Positions 47,729 through 60,245 of a stretch of DNA of 64,000 nt are shown one piece after another. The stretch comes from Panax quinquefolius (Eukaryota; Streptophyta; Magnoliopsida; Apiales; Araliaceae). How positions within the stretch are numbered: the stretch's first letter is position 1; each line of letters opens with the position of its first letter. The translations under genes were made by a program, and so were the position numbers. The notes beneath the pieces are model-generated. The model was not told where the DNA came from and did no database searches. It worked only from the letters and a program-made list of their open reading frames with translations. The DNA lies in contig CM035167.1 of NCBI GenBank assembly GCA_020205615.1, positions 30,207,130 through 30,271,129 of the forward strand, read 5' to 3'.

Positions 47729-49325
47729 AACTCCGTTGACAAATCTGACAAGGAAGTCGGTGAAGTATGTATGGACAGAAAAGTGTGAGCATAGTTTTCA
47801 AGAACTAAAAAGGAGGTTGAGTGAGGCACCTATATTATCTTTACCAGATGATACGGGGAATTTTGTAGTTTATAGCGATGCTTCACATAGAGGACTAGGT
47901 TGCGTGCTTATGCAGCATGGCAAGGTCATTGCGTAAGCATCACGTCAGTTAAAGGATTAGGAGAAGGTCTATCCTACTTATGACATAGAATTGGTAGCTG
48001 TAGTGTTTGCTTTAAAAATATGGAGACATTATTTATATGGGGAAAATGTGAGATATACACGGACCATAAAAGTCTAAAATATATCTTCACACAGAAGGAG
48101 TTGAATATGAGGCAAAGAAGGTGCTTAGAGTTGATAAAAGATTATGATTGTGATATCTTATATCATCCGAGGAAGGCAAATGTAGTAGCTGACGCATTAA
48201 GTCGGAAGGGTAGGGAAAAGCTGTCAATGTTAACGACTCAGAATGAGTTAATAACAGAGATGGCAAGGATGGAATTAGAAGTTTAGTTGCCAAGTGAAAC
48301 ATCAGAGATGTTATTCTCAATAGAGACTCGACCAACGATAGTGGAATGGGTTAAGGAAGTACAGATAAGTACTGAAGAATGGGAGCGTGTGAAAAAGATA
48401 ATGAAGGATGACTTGAAGACTAAGTATAACCTTGATAAAGAAGGTTTACTTTGTTTTGAAGGAAGAATTTGGGTTCCAAATAATTTCGAGTTGAAAGAAG
48501 AGATTATGTGTGAGGCTCATAGTTTGAGGTACTCGATACATCCCGGTAGTACTAAGATGTATCAAGACCTTCGTTAGAACTTTTGGTGGCCGAACATGAA
48601 GAGAGAAATCGCAGAATACGTTAATAAGTGCTTAACTTGTCAGAAAGTTAAGGCTGAACACCAAAGATCGAGTGAATTGATACAACCACTGGAGATTCCG
48701 GAGTGGAAATGGGAGCATATCACCATGGACTTTGTGGTGGGGCTTCCAACGACGAGAAAAGGATACGATGCTATATGGGTAATAGTGGATCGGTTAACTA
48801 AATTGGCTCATTTTCTACCAATAGGAGTTTGGTATAACCTAGAGCAGTTAGCTAAGCTTTATGTCAAGGAAATCATTTCCAGACATGGAGTACCTGTTTC
48901 GATTGTGTCCGATCGTGATCCACGTTCACGTCGAACTTTTGGAGGAGTTTACAAGAATAAATGGGAACACATTTTAGATTGAGTACGGCGTATCATCCAC
49001 AGACGGATGGATAAAGTGAACGAACGATTCAAACGCTAGAAGATATGTTAAGATCATGCATTATGGATTTCAAGGGGAATTGGGACGAGCATCTACCTTT
49101 GGTAGAATTAAGCCACAATAATAGTTTTCACGCTTAGTATAGGGCATGCCTTTTACGAAGCGTTGTATGGGAGGAAGTGCAGAACACCACTTTGCTGGGA
49201 TGAAGTAGGTGAACATCGGATGTTGGGACCTAAGATGGTACAACAAACGACAGACATGATAAATCGGATAAGAGCTCGATTAGTAGCGGCTCAAGATAGA
49301 CAACAGAAGTATGCAAACCCAAGTT
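47729..49325 (+). pseudogene. pol: G5: pol fragment of another Tekay family (RNase H and integrase)
   Basis: Plus strand, starting in the RT-RNase H linker (PLTNLTRKSVKYVWTEKCEHSF). RNase [50 protein letters not shown]. Integrase: zinc finger HSLRYSIHPGSTKMYQDLR, CLTCQKVKAEH, core TMDFVVGLPTTRKGYD, VSIVSDRD (48900), then shifted HPQTDG near 48995, and YGRKCRTPLCWDEVGE near 49165-49205. It ends near 49325. It differs clearly in wording from G4/G6 (TTRKGYD against KVSQGID), so it is a separate family. Both ends are truncated and no LTR is attached. Stops occur at 47935, 48284, 48575 and 48980. Confidence 0.87.
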
Positions 49326-49359
49326 AAGGCCCAACGTTAAATTAATGTCAAGCCCAAAA

Positions 49360-51706
49360 TAGTTGTGGGTAATATTTATAAATTTTGCAAAGTACTCAAG
49401 TTATTATATAATATTCGATTGGTCGGGGAATATTCGTTTTAACAGGGAATATTCGTATAACGGCACAATCATTGGTGGACCCCATAACGGAATTATTGTC
49501 GGATTGAGAAAATGACAAAAATATTTTATGAAAATAACGGCGGAAGTTTTACTGTTAACTGTTAAAACACCCGTTAAAAAAAATAAGATATCTGGCGTGG
49601 TTGTATATAGTAGCACGATATTAATTATTGATGCTTACGTGATAAGTCACTCAGTTTTGTTGGTATTATTAATGTAATAATCGTGAGAAAATCTTTATAT
49701 AAAAATGTAATACTTTTATAAAGTTATTCTATAAATAGAATATATTATATTCTATTATGCATAGTGTAGTGTTGCGTAGTGTTTTGCATAGTAAAATCTT
49801 TTTATATAAAAGCAGAATACTTTTATAAAGTTATCTGCTTTTCTTAGACAATAATTAGAATATATTATATTTTATTATGCACGTTGTTTGCATAGTGCAC
49901 TGATATAGTGTTTGCATAGTAAAATCTTTTATAAAGTTATTCATTTTATTAGATTATAAATAGAATATATATATATTTTATTTAAAAGATTTTGCTTTAA
50001 ATATGGACCGTCCGATTAAAGTAAATTAATCTGGACCGTTCATGAGTTAGTTACTATCGCAGTCCATTTTTCTATAAATAGAAGCTCATTCCTTCATTAT
50101 TTTCTTACTTAATTCTTTGAAACTCTAGAGAGATAAACTATAGAGAGAAAGAAGAAAGTATTCTGCTACTTCACTACTTATATATCTAGTACTCTTCTTC
50201 TTAAGGTAGGGAATATTATTTGTTGTACTCGTAAGGGGTGTTATTCTTTTGTATTTATGAAGAGAACTTATGTTATTCCATTCTTTATTATTCTGTTGGA
50301 ATAACCAATATACGCGGGCTACCCTATACTTGGTGACATTCTTCTATTATTCCGTCTTTACTATTCTATTTGAATATCCTGTCTATGCGTTTTATCTTGG
50401 GATTCGATTCCGTCTTTATTATTACATTGGAATATCACATGCATGCTTTTTCTGTGGGACCGATTCCGCCCTATTAGTATTTCTCATTGGAATAACACAT
50501 ACATGTAAAGTACCGCATGCATGGTGATTTTTGTTGTTATTCCATTCTTTATTATTCCGTTGGAACATCTTGTCGGTCGTAATTTTACTTTGAATTTGGT
50601 TCCGTTATTTAGTATTCGTTGAATAACTTTCGCCTATGCTGAAATACCGCATGCATGGTTATTTCTTTTGTTATTCCATTCTTTATTATACTCAGTTGGT
50701 TAAAGTTTTGACTTCTATACTCCATGAAATTAGTGGAATATCCTTAATAATTGCGCTTCATCCAGTATCTTTTCCTGGAAATATTCTTCTGAGCATTCTT
50801 GAATTTTACTCTACAAAGTAGTATCGTGTTGACAATTTGGACGTTATTGGTTCTTGGTCAAATTAATTCTTGAACTCGTTTTATTGGATTCTTATATCAT
50901 TGTCATCATCCTTATATTTATATTTTTTTTAAAGTCATCTGTGGCCTGTAGTGCATAGATGGATTTGGTATGATTATGACCAGGGATTATTTGGTGTAAT
51001 CATGGCCGTCTTATTATAAAGGATGTGGTAAAAGTCCTCATTGGCCCGTAGTGCATTGATGGGATGTTGTTGGCATGATCATGACCATTAATGAATACAC
51101 AAATATTCTTGGCGTGTAAGCATGGATAATTGTGGTCGTGATACTAATGAATATCCTTGGCCGTAGTACAGGGGTGATTCGATGATGTGGATTATTTATT
51201 AAGCTGAGTCTCAACAATAAAATTCATGAAAAACCTTTTAAATCATAGAAGATAGTAGATTTTATTCTTTACTTGACTCTTCTAATGGATTGCTTGTTTC
51301 CGCTACAGTTAAACTTGATGTTTGTTATATTGTATCAGTTTAACACTGTTTAAGGCTAATGATAATTTATTCTACATTATCTTAGTCATAATATTTCTTA
51401 CTGGGCTAGTTGAGCTCACCCTTTCTTTCACTGTTCTCTTTAGGAAATGAGAACGTAGCTGGGATGAGTCGGGGAACGGAGTGATGGTCCGGATGATAGT
51501 ATTAGCTAGTAGTCCTCACTATTATGTTAAATAGTGTGACAATAAATGTAATGAGGACTCATTCAGCGAGTGGATATTGTCTAGAAGACAGTATTTGTAT
51601 TAAAACTCACAGCTCTCTTGTTGTATAATTAAGATTGTATTTATGTTCTGTACCATGTATTTGGCGACTCAGAATAGGTGATGTATACCTATTTTGGGGC
51701 GTCACA
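49360..51706 (+). repeat. 5' LTR of G6, truncated at its outer end
   Basis: Begins within the LTR at TAGTTGTGGGTAATATTT (equivalent to 56610 in the 3' LTR) and ends GGGGCGTCACA before the PBS. It holds three ~100-bp units with TAAAATCTTTTTATATAAA (49690-49985), a TATA box CTATAAATAG at 50072-50081, and at 50270-50700 several ~90-bp units with TTATTCC..TTTATTATTC..GGAATA, which have inverted TATTCC/GGAATA ends. Confidence 0.88.
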
Positions 51707-51708
51707 GT

Positions 51709-51720
51709 TGGTATCAAAGC
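51709..51720 (+). other. G6 primer-binding site, Met tRNA type
   Basis: TGGTATCAAAGC two bases after the LTR end GTCACA; one mismatch to TGGTATCAGAGC. Confidence 0.88.
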
Positions 51721-51894
51721 TTAGGGATATGATCCTTGACAAAGATGTGAGACTAGAACTAGGAGGGGAGAGACGGGGAATTCCTTCGCTAGTATGACCT
51801 ACTTAAATTTATTTTGTATTTAAATTGGGTTGTCAGAGCTTAGAGATAATATGTTACATGTCAACTAACCCTTGTTTTGTGGCAGTATCTGAAA

Positions 51895-52574
51895 ATGACA
51901 TCTGAGAATGTTGAGAATAGCAATGGAGCACAAGAGACCGTTGAGTCTCCACATATCAATAATCAGGAAAATGTGCATCAGGAAGGCGACAATCCTTATG
52001 CAAACAACAACACGGACCAAATGATGAATGATGGATTGTTCAGAGGCTTTATGAAATTCATTCAACATCAGGTGAGAGCGGCTCCTGTCCGAAATGTAGG
52101 TGGAAACATTGGAAACTCTCGGACGGTCACCGCTAAACAGTTCAAGGAGCTGGGACCACCGGAGTTTATTGGAGAGCCAAAACCACTTAAGGCAGAAGCA
52201 TGGATAAAGCAAATCACGATGATATTTGATGTCTTGGGATGCTCCGAGGAGCAAAAGGTTCCCTTCGCCACCTTCATGTTGCGTGAAAGGCGGTCTTGGT
52301 GGGAATCAGTAAAAGCGTACCTGACCGGCGATTCAAGATGTCTTGGGAAAAGTTCCAAGAGCTATTCAACAACAAGTACTTTCCCAAGAGTATTCATCAC
52401 ATGAAAGAGGTGGAGTTTATCAAGTAGGAACAAAACAATATGACCGCGTCGCAATACGAGGCTAAATTTGCAGAGTTATCTCGGTTTGGTCGATAATGAG
52501 GAGCGAATGACGCGAATGTTTTTAAGAGGTTTAAACCGGAGATACGTCAATATCTTATTTCTCATAAACTCTGT
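51895..52574 (+). pseudogene. gag: G6 gag N-terminal part, two frameshifts
   Basis: The start is the ATG at 51895 (MTSENVENSNGAQETVES), after GTTTTGTGGCAG, an acceptor-like sequence; the reading frame upstream is open but has no ATG. Capsid: NSRTVTAKQFKELGPPEFIGEP, AEAWIKQITMIFDVLGC, VPFATFMLRERRSWWES to about 52310. A frameshift near 52325 moves the reading to KMSWEKFQELFNNKYFPKS..HMKEVEFIK, then a stop at 52426. A second shift lies near 52490 before [15 protein letters not shown]. The rest of Gag lies in the next frame. Confidence 0.87.
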
Positions 52575-54347
52575 TTGTACTCAGATGTTTTAAATAGGGC
52601 TCAATTATTGGAGCACGATAACGAGTCAACGCAACCAAGAGAAAGCAGCCGGCAGCATGAAAATACCAGTGGTATCAGTCATCGAAGAGGTGACAACAAT
52701 TGTGGAGGGAATCAACATGCCAAAAATGGTAACCACTTCGGTGGTAATCATGGCCAGGACAGTAAAAATGGACATTTCAAGAAAAGGAGATTCAACAATG
52801 ATGAAAAGACGTCAGCACCAGCAACTGTGGTTAAGGAAGGAGAACGACCACCTATCATATGCTTCAAATGCGGAGGGGAGAGACATATCAGTCCAAACTG
52901 CGTGATGCCATCCAAAGCGTGTTATAATTGTGGAAGAGAAGGTCACCTAGCCCGATTTTTCCATTCACCGAAGACAAGTTCAGCTAGGATGGAGGCACCA
53001 AAGGTCGTCCCAGAAAAGTCAAAGCCGGTGGTGCTAGGGAGAGCATTTTTCGTGACCTCCCAGAAAGCAAGGAACCCGAACGAGGTCATCGCGGGTAAGC
53101 TTATCATAAACTCTAGCGAAGTCTATACCTTATTTGATATCGGTTCTACCCATTCATTTATTTCTCCTACTTGTGCTCAACGATTAAATTTGACTCCAGA
53201 GAAATTAGACTTTGACTTATCTATAGAAACTCCATTGGGAGAAACCTTCATTACATCCACTGTTTATAAGTCTTGTTTGGTTCAAATCGGTACCCTCACA
53301 TTACATGTCGATCTTATTTCATTAAAAATACTTGCATTTGACGTAATTCTAGGGATTGATTGGTTAACTACTCATAATACAAAAATTGATTGTTTTCATA
53401 AGATTGTTAGCTTTCATATTCCTAACCAATCTGTAATGCGAATTCAAGCCACCAAACCATTAAAATCAATCACTGTCATCTCAAGCCATAAAGCTATTCG
53501 TTTATTGAAAAATGGATGTCAAGCTTTCTTAGCTCATGTCACGGATCTAAACAAAAATACGTCAATTTTGAATGATATATCTATTATTAATGAATTTCCT
53601 GACGTATTCCCTAAAGAACTTCCTGGCCTACACCCAAAGCGTGAAATTGAATTTTGTATCGACCTTGAACCTGGTACAAAACCTATTTCCAAAGCCCCAT
53701 ATCGAATGGCTCCTATTGAACTTCAGGAGTTAAAGACCCAACTACAGGAATTGCTAGACATCAGTTTCATTCGTCCTAGTACTTCTGCTTGGGGTGCGCC
53801 TGTTTTATTCGTGAAAAAGAAAGATGGGAGTATGCGACTTTGTATTGATTATCGGGAGTTGAATCATGTCACCATCAAAAATAGATACCCATTGCCACGT
53901 ATTGATGACCTGTTTGACCAGCTGCAAGGAGCCAAATTCTTTTCAAAGATTGATCTGCGTTCCAGATATCACCAATTGAAGATTAGAACCGATGACATTC
54001 CAAGGACGACTTTCAGAACTCGGTACGGGCATTATGAATTCCTAGTCATGTCCTTTGGATTAACTAATGCTCCTGCTGCCTTCATGGATATGAAGAACCG
54101 AGTATTCAAGGAATATTTGGATCACTTTGTGGTCGTCTTTATTGATGGCATCCTCATATATTCCAAAATTCGTGAAGATCATGATCAACACTTGAGGCTG
54201 ATACTCCAAAAGCTTCGTGAATATAAGCTTTATACCAAGTTGAAGAAATGCAAGTTCTGGCTTGAGGAAGTGGCATTCCTTGGGCACGTGGTATTAAGTC
54301 ATGGAATATCTGTTGACCCCGCAAAAATTGAAGCTATTCAAAGCTAG
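52575..54347 (+). pseudogene. pol: G6 nucleocapsid, protease and RT in one open frame (590 codons)
   Basis: Longest open frame of the window. Zinc knuckle [14 protein letters not shown] has all ligands (residues 96, 99, 104, 109). The second, [14 protein letters not shown], has Phe129 where Cys is required. The protease motif is LFDIG (188-190) instead of DTG. RT has [20 protein letters not shown] and [13 protein letters not shown], but the catalytic motif is [10 protein letters not shown]: Asp524 is kept and the second Asp is Gly525. The last stop (54345) replaces Trp in QSWDQPK. Gag and Pol share a frame, as usual in chromoviruses. The frame is open but at least two active sites are ruined. 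Confidence 0.92.
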
Positions 54348-56500
54348 GACCAACCTAAATCAGTGACCGAAGTACGTAGCTTTCTCGGCTTAGCTGGTTA
54401 TTATCGGAGATTCGTAGAAGGGTTTTCTCGAATTGCTACTCCACTAACTCAGCTGACTCGGAAAGACACAAAGTTCGGTTGGAGCGAGGAATATGAGAAG
54501 AGTTTTCAAGAACTCAAGAGGAGACTCATTTCAGGACCTGTTCTGAAAATACCATCTGGTTTGGAGGGATTTTTAATCTACAGTGATGCTTCGGGCAAAG
54601 GGTTAGGATGTGTTCTCATGCAACATGGGAAAGTCATAGCCTATGCCTCATGACAACTCAAAGAATATTAGAGGAATTATCCTACTCATGATCTAGAGTT
54701 GGCATCTGTTGTCTTCGCACTAAAGATTTAGAGGCATTACTTGTATGGGGGAAAAGTGGAGATCTTTACGGATCATAAAAGCCTCAAATATTTCTTCACT
54801 CAAAAGGAACTCAACATGCGACAACAACGTTAGCTTGAACTAATGAAAGATTATGATCATACCATCCAATACCATCCTGGAAAAGCGAACGTGGTAGCTG
54901 ACGCATGGAGTAGAAGATCATATGCTGGTATGAGTGCAATATTGACAACGCAAAGGCCCAATTTGTGTGACTTGCAAAGGATGGAAATAGAGTTAAAGAC
55001 TTTAGGGACCTATGTGATGATGGCGAACATACGAGTAGAACCAACTTTAATTGATAAAGTTAAAGCTGCTCAAGCTACGGACACGAGTCGATGCGTATGA
55101 GGAAGAAAGTGCAAGAAGGTGCTATCTTGGAAGCAAGAATCGATGAAGAAGGAATACTTGAGTCAACTCCGGACTTTGTGTTCCTAAGAACCCTGATTTA
55201 AAGTATAAAATCATGATGGCGGCGCATGACACACCGTTTGCAATCCATCTCAGGAGTACCAAAATGTATCATGATCTTGACATACATTTTGGTGGGGCAA
55301 TATAAAGAGAGAGAGATAGCGCTGTTTATCTCAAGGTGTCTAACGTGTCAATGAGTCAAGGCGGAGCATCAAGTACCAAAAGGTCCATTGCAACCACTTG
55401 AAATTACAGAATGGAAGTAGGAGCAAATTACCATGGATTTCGTTACCGGTCTTCCTAAGGTTTCTCAAGGTATAGATGCGATTTGGGTCATTGTTGATAG
55501 ATTGACCAAGTCTGCTCATTTCTTACCGATACGAGAAACTTATACACTTGAACGTCTTGCTCGTTTTGTACATAAACGAGATTGTAAGACTGCATGGTAT
55601 GCTAGTATCCATAGTTTCTGATCGAGACCTAAGATTCACTTCACGATTTTGGGTTAGTTTGCAGAAAGCTATGGGCACAAATTTACAATTTAGCTCGGCA
55701 TATCATCCTCAGACGGACGGACAGTTGGAGAGGACTATTCAAACTCTTGTAGATCTATTAAGACTCTGTGTCCTTGATTTCAAGGGAAGTTGGCACAAGT
55801 TCTTACCATTGGTGGAGTTTTCCTGCAACAACAGTTATCAATCAAGTATTGGCATGGCTCCATTCGAAGCGTTGTATGGAAGAAAGTGTCGTTCTCCAGT
55901 ATGCTGGGATGAGGTGGGTGAAGCAACGTTGTTGGGACCGGAGTTGGTACGTGTGACTACGGAAGAGATTCAAACGATCCGACAATGTATAAAAACCTCA
56001 CAAGATCGACAAAAGAGTTATGCTGATCTTCATCGAAAGGACGTGAAATTCGATATAGGAAATCATGTGTTGTTACGTGTTGCTCTATGGAAATGAGTTA
56101 CGAGATTTGGAAAGAGAGGAGAGCTTAATCCTCAATTCATTGGCCCATTTTTAATCCTTGATCGAGTAGGAACTGTGGCCTATAGACTCGCTTTACCGCC
56201 AAGTATGTCTTGTGTTCATAACGTTTTTCATATATCCATGTTACTCAAATATGTGGAAGACCCAAATCACATTATTGAGTTAGAACCAGACGAAATAGCG
56301 GAAGATTTGACGTATGAAGAGGTTCATGTTCAAATCTTGGATAAGAAGGAACATATTCTACTCTCCAAGGTTATACCTCAAGTTAAAGTTTTGTGGAGAA
56401 ATCACGATGTTGAGGAAATGACTTAGGAGTTAGAATCGGAAATGAAATCAAGGTATCCTTACCTCTTCAATATACCAGGTACATACCCTAATTTCGAGGG
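54348..56500 (+). pseudogene. pol: G6 RNase H, integrase and chromodomain tail, several stops
   Basis: 54363-54653: [32 protein letters not shown], then RNase [20 protein letters not shown] at 54651-54653 replaces Arg of ASRQLK, further TAGs follow. [13 protein letters not shown] at 54890. Integrase zinc finger remnants near 55230-55350 are shifted; core [33 protein letters not shown] (55433), SIVSDRDLRFTSRF (55615), [16 protein letters not shown] with the catalytic Glu (55705-55750), [31 protein letters not shown]. Then VHNVFHISMLLKYVEDP and chromodomain VQILDKKEHIL..VIPQVKVLWRNHDVEEMT, stop at 56426 (Trp to stop). Confidence 0.88.
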
Positions 56501-56511
56501 CAAAATTTCAT

Positions 56512-56524
56512 AAGAAGGGGAAAT
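56512..56524 (+). other. G6 polypurine tract
   Basis: AGAAGGGGAAATT directly before the 3' LTR start TGTAAAACCCC. Confidence 0.82.
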
Positions 56525-57634
56525 TGTAAAACCCCAACTTTTTGAATAAAGATGAATTTTCTATAAATATTATTTTTGAATATTATGGAGTGAATTTGAT
56601 ATAATGTTATAGTTGTGGGTAATATTTATAAATTTTTCAAAGTACGCAAGTTGTTATATAATATTCGATTGGTCGGGGAATATTCATTTTAACAGGGAAT
56701 ATTCGTACAACGGCACAATCATTGGTCGACCCCACAACGGAATTATTGTCGGATTGAGAAAACGACAAAAATACTTTATGAAAATAATGGCGGAAGTTTT
56801 ACCGTTAAATGTTGAAACATCCAAATTGTTAAAAAATGAATGTCGTGTGGTTGCATAGTAGCACACGATATTAATTATTGATGCTTACGTGATAAGTCAC
56901 TCAGTTTTGTTTGTATTATTAATGTAATAATCTGAGAAAATCTCTTTATATAAAAGCAGAATACTTTTATAAAGTTATTCTAAAATAGAATATATTATAT
57001 TCTATTACGCATTGTGTTGCATAGTGTCTTTATAGTGTTTTGCATAGTAAAATCTTTTTATATAAAAATGAATACTTTTATAAAGTTATCATTTTATTAG
57101 ACAATAATTAGAATATATTATATTTTATTATGCATAGTGTTTGCATAGTAAAATCTTTTATAAAGTTATTCATTTTATTAGATTAAAAATAGAATATGTT
57201 ATATTTTATTTAAAAGATTTTGCTTTAAATATGGACCGTCAGATTAAAGTAAATTAATCTTGACCGTTCTTGAGTTAGTTACTATGCAGTCCATTTTTCT
57301 ATATATAGAAGCTCATTCCTTCATTATTTTCTTACGAATTCACTGAAAGTCTAGAGAGATAAACTATAGAGAGAAAGAAGAAAGTATTCTGCTACTTCAC
57401 TACTTATATATCTAGTACTCTTCTTCTTAAGGTACGAAATATTATTTGTTGTACTCGTAAGGGGTGTTATTCCTTTGTATTCATGAAGAGAACTTATGTT
57501 ATTCCATTCTTCATTATTCTGTTGGAATAACCTGTATACGCGGGCTACCCTATACGTGGTGAGATTCTTCTATTATTACATCTTTACTATTACATTTGAA
57601 TATATATTCATGCATGCTTTTACGCTGGACACGA
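56525..57634 (+). repeat. 3' LTR of G6, cut short by the Ogre insertion
   Basis: Starts TGTAAAACCCCAAC. It matches the 5' LTR from 56610 on and stops in the TTATTCC repeat region. The TATA box equivalent reads CTATATATAG (57299-57308) where the 5' LTR has CTATAAATAG. Confidence 0.88.
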
Positions 57635-58553
57635 TGTGAACACTCGAAATTTTCTATATTACTGTTACAAACATTGCAGGAGGACAGATTCGTCTTTTAA
57701 GAGAGAACCCTGAAAAATAATCCAAATCCATACCGGATACTACCGGAAGGTCAGCATCAACCCTGGATCGCAATTTAGGAGTAACAATTTCAACCTCAGA
57801 TGTAACCCCGAGGCCTACAGATACAATACCGGCACCACTGGAGAAGATCGATTAATCTCGGAGATAACCCCGAGGTATCTAGTCTCAGTCCCAACCATGG
57901 GAATAGCCACTAACCTTGGTGATATCCCCAAGGAATGCAGTTTCAGCGATAACCCAAGAAATGTGTGTTTCAAATGCGACCAGCTTCAATCTCAGCGTTC
58001 ATAATGAGATACACAGCACCAACCCGGCAATAACATCGGGGAGGCAGGCACACCTCAAAGATAACAATGAGGACCTTCAACAATTGTCGCGATCCAATCT
58101 CAAATCAAGTCGAGCTACGCCTCGCTTTTATCAGCCCAATCCGGCGATAACACCGGTGAGGGGCAACATCGTCATCTAGTCAAGCACGATGCCATGTCAC
58201 GTCTCTACGCAACAATGTCCCACAAGGCTAACCAATCCCGAGTGATTATTGTGCGGGGTAACGGATGAAAGTTGAAGCTTGAAGACCGGAGGGCATCGTC
58301 CCATCTTCAATGACTTCGCAGACAAACTCTAATCCCATGCCATCATCTGACAACTCTCGAATAGCGGCGGTCCAAAAATAGGTCATGTATACCTCAAATG
58401 GATGCCCAGATTGCACTTCTGAAAATCCGAGTGGACATTATAGTGCATGAGTGCACGTACTTCGAGACGAACCGACCCGACAAACCCGGGCGAACCCGGG
58501 TTGCCTCTGGTACACCTGCGGCTCAGCCGCAGGTACACATGCGGCTCATATTG

Positions 58554-58564
58554 CCTATAAATAG
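58554..58564 (+). promoter_or_regulatory. TATA box of the right Ogre LTR
   Basis: CCTATAAATAG, 8 bp after the palindrome AGCCGCAGGT/ACATGCGGCT at 58524-58545 (one mismatch in the arms). Confidence 0.7.
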
Positions 58565-58872
58565 AGGGCTTGGGGTGCTGATTTTCTAAGAGAAAAAAGA
58601 CGGGGAAACCCTGCACAATTTGCTCTGCACTCGCCATACAGTGTATTTTCCCACTTTTAAACACCTGTGAGCTCATATATAGCCTCTTTTGTACCCACAA
58701 AAGCCAGTGTTTACCCACTCTAAAGATATAAAAGCCTTTTTTAGCAGTCGGCTGTAAGCCTTCTCACACACTTTAGAGTCTTTCTCTTCATCTGTGCACA
58801 CACCCTTCTACACGTTGAGAGTCGTGTTGCATGGTTTTGCCTGGACTTCGGTCTGTGGTTTCATTTCAGTCT

Positions 58873-58877
58873 TTATA

Positions 58878-58919
<42 letters not shown>

Positions 58920-58979
58920 CTAACATTAACGAAGTTATGCCTCGATTGAGCCTGAATTTTGATGCAGAGCGTTTATTGC

Positions 58980-59015
<36 letters not shown>

Positions 59016-59081
59016 TTTATATAATAAGCGTGTGTGGACTGCATTCGATGAGCTTGGATTTTATATCCGGTGTGTTTACTA

Positions 59082-59175
<94 letters not shown>

Positions 59176-59212
59176 GACGATGAGCCCGGATTTTACATCA
59201 TGGTGCATTTAT

Positions 59213-59250
<38 letters not shown>

Positions 59251-59430
59251 CTCCCGCACGAGTTTGCTTCTTGTGGCGAGTTGATCGCTTTTCTGACTTT
59301 ATTTACGTTTTGTCCCACCTGGAGTTTCCTCCGTGGCGGTTAGCTTTTTAATGACTTTACTTATATTTCGATCCCCATGGAGGTGCTTCAGTAGTTGGTG
59401 ATCATATCTCAGATATATATATATTTACTG
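58873..59430 (+). repeat. Composite (TA)n and minisatellite block, second Ogre LTR
   Basis: TA runs near 58875-58917, 58984-59012, 59086-59171 and 59217-59249 separated by ~60-bp units (ACGAAGTTATGCCTCGATTG..., GTGTGTGGACTGCATTCGATG..., GTGGACGATGAGCCCGG...). Then two or three GAGTTT(C/G)CTCCGTGGCGG units to 59400. It has one TA-flanked unit fewer than the 41573-42420 copy. Confidence 0.88.
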
Positions 59431-60245
59431 ACTTTTTATATATATATACCGCCATCGCTTTCATATAAACTACAAAGATCTTGTGAGCCTAGGAATCATG
59501 TGATCACTGATTCATCCCATTGAATCTAGACTTGGTTCCCGTGATGGACATTTTCAGCTGTAAGCGGCTTGTAAATTATTCTACGATTTCTAAATTCCTC
59601 AGATGGTTTCCATACCCACGAGGAAGTCGGCATTATTTTATATATTATTTTCATACGGATGCCTCGCATCCGTCAAATAAAATCAATCAAGTCGATCACT
59701 TAATAAAAATGGGAGTGTAAAAGGTCTCAATTCCTATTGAGCATCAGGGTTTAAAAAACATCTTTTATAAAACATCACTGCCATATCTTGCTAAAAATTG
59801 AATTTTTACATAAATTTAAACCCTATGTATATAGGTTCGAACGAGGCCTCGCACAACTTCCATATAACAGCACATTGACCCACACACACACACACACGCA
59901 CTCAGATAATAGTTTCTTGAAAAGAGGCGGTCACCGTGGTAACACGGATGTCGGGAGGTGCCTAACACCTTCCCCCCGCATAACCAAGTCCCCGGACCCT
60001 AAACGAATCTCGATTTCGCCGACCCGTATATCAGTGTCACATCACTAGGTCAATGTGCAAACCTTTTATCGGTTGTGTTGGTACAACCATTTCAAAAACC
60101 AACTGGCGACTCTTAACAGTCCCATCGTCGATATCATACATGTCGGACCTTTTTCACTTGTTTTTTCAAATAAATCTCACCTAAAATGAGAACACCAAAG
60201 AACAAGTAACGGAAAGGGACAACCAAAAATCCCGACGTCGACAGG

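Larger units (their letters stand above)
49360..57634 (+). mobile_element. Tekay-type chromovirus G6
   Basis: 5' LTR 49360-51706 (first ~85 bp missing), PBS 51709, gag, protease, RT, RNase H, integrase, tail, PPT 56512-56524, 3' LTR from 56525, cut at 57634 by the Ogre element. Both LTRs match closely by eye, with scattered base changes, so it is a relatively recent copy. The outer 5' border is not a clean LTR start: 49326-49359 is short filler between G5 and the truncated LTR. No TSD can be checked. Confidence 0.9.
57635..60243 (+). repeat. 5' LTR of the right Ogre element (2609 bp)
   Basis: Starts TGTGAACACTCG, ends CCCGACGTCGACA. The first 520 bp carry six spaced GATAAC(C/A)CCGAGG-like motifs (57799, 57861, 57918, 58026, 58056, 58142). 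Then come a palindrome and TATA box, the TA/minisatellite block (58873-59430), an AC run (59879-59897) and a U5 with TGGCGACTCTT. The inner end is firm because of the PBS; the outer end is set by TG and by the switch from G6 LTR sequence. Confidence 0.82.
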
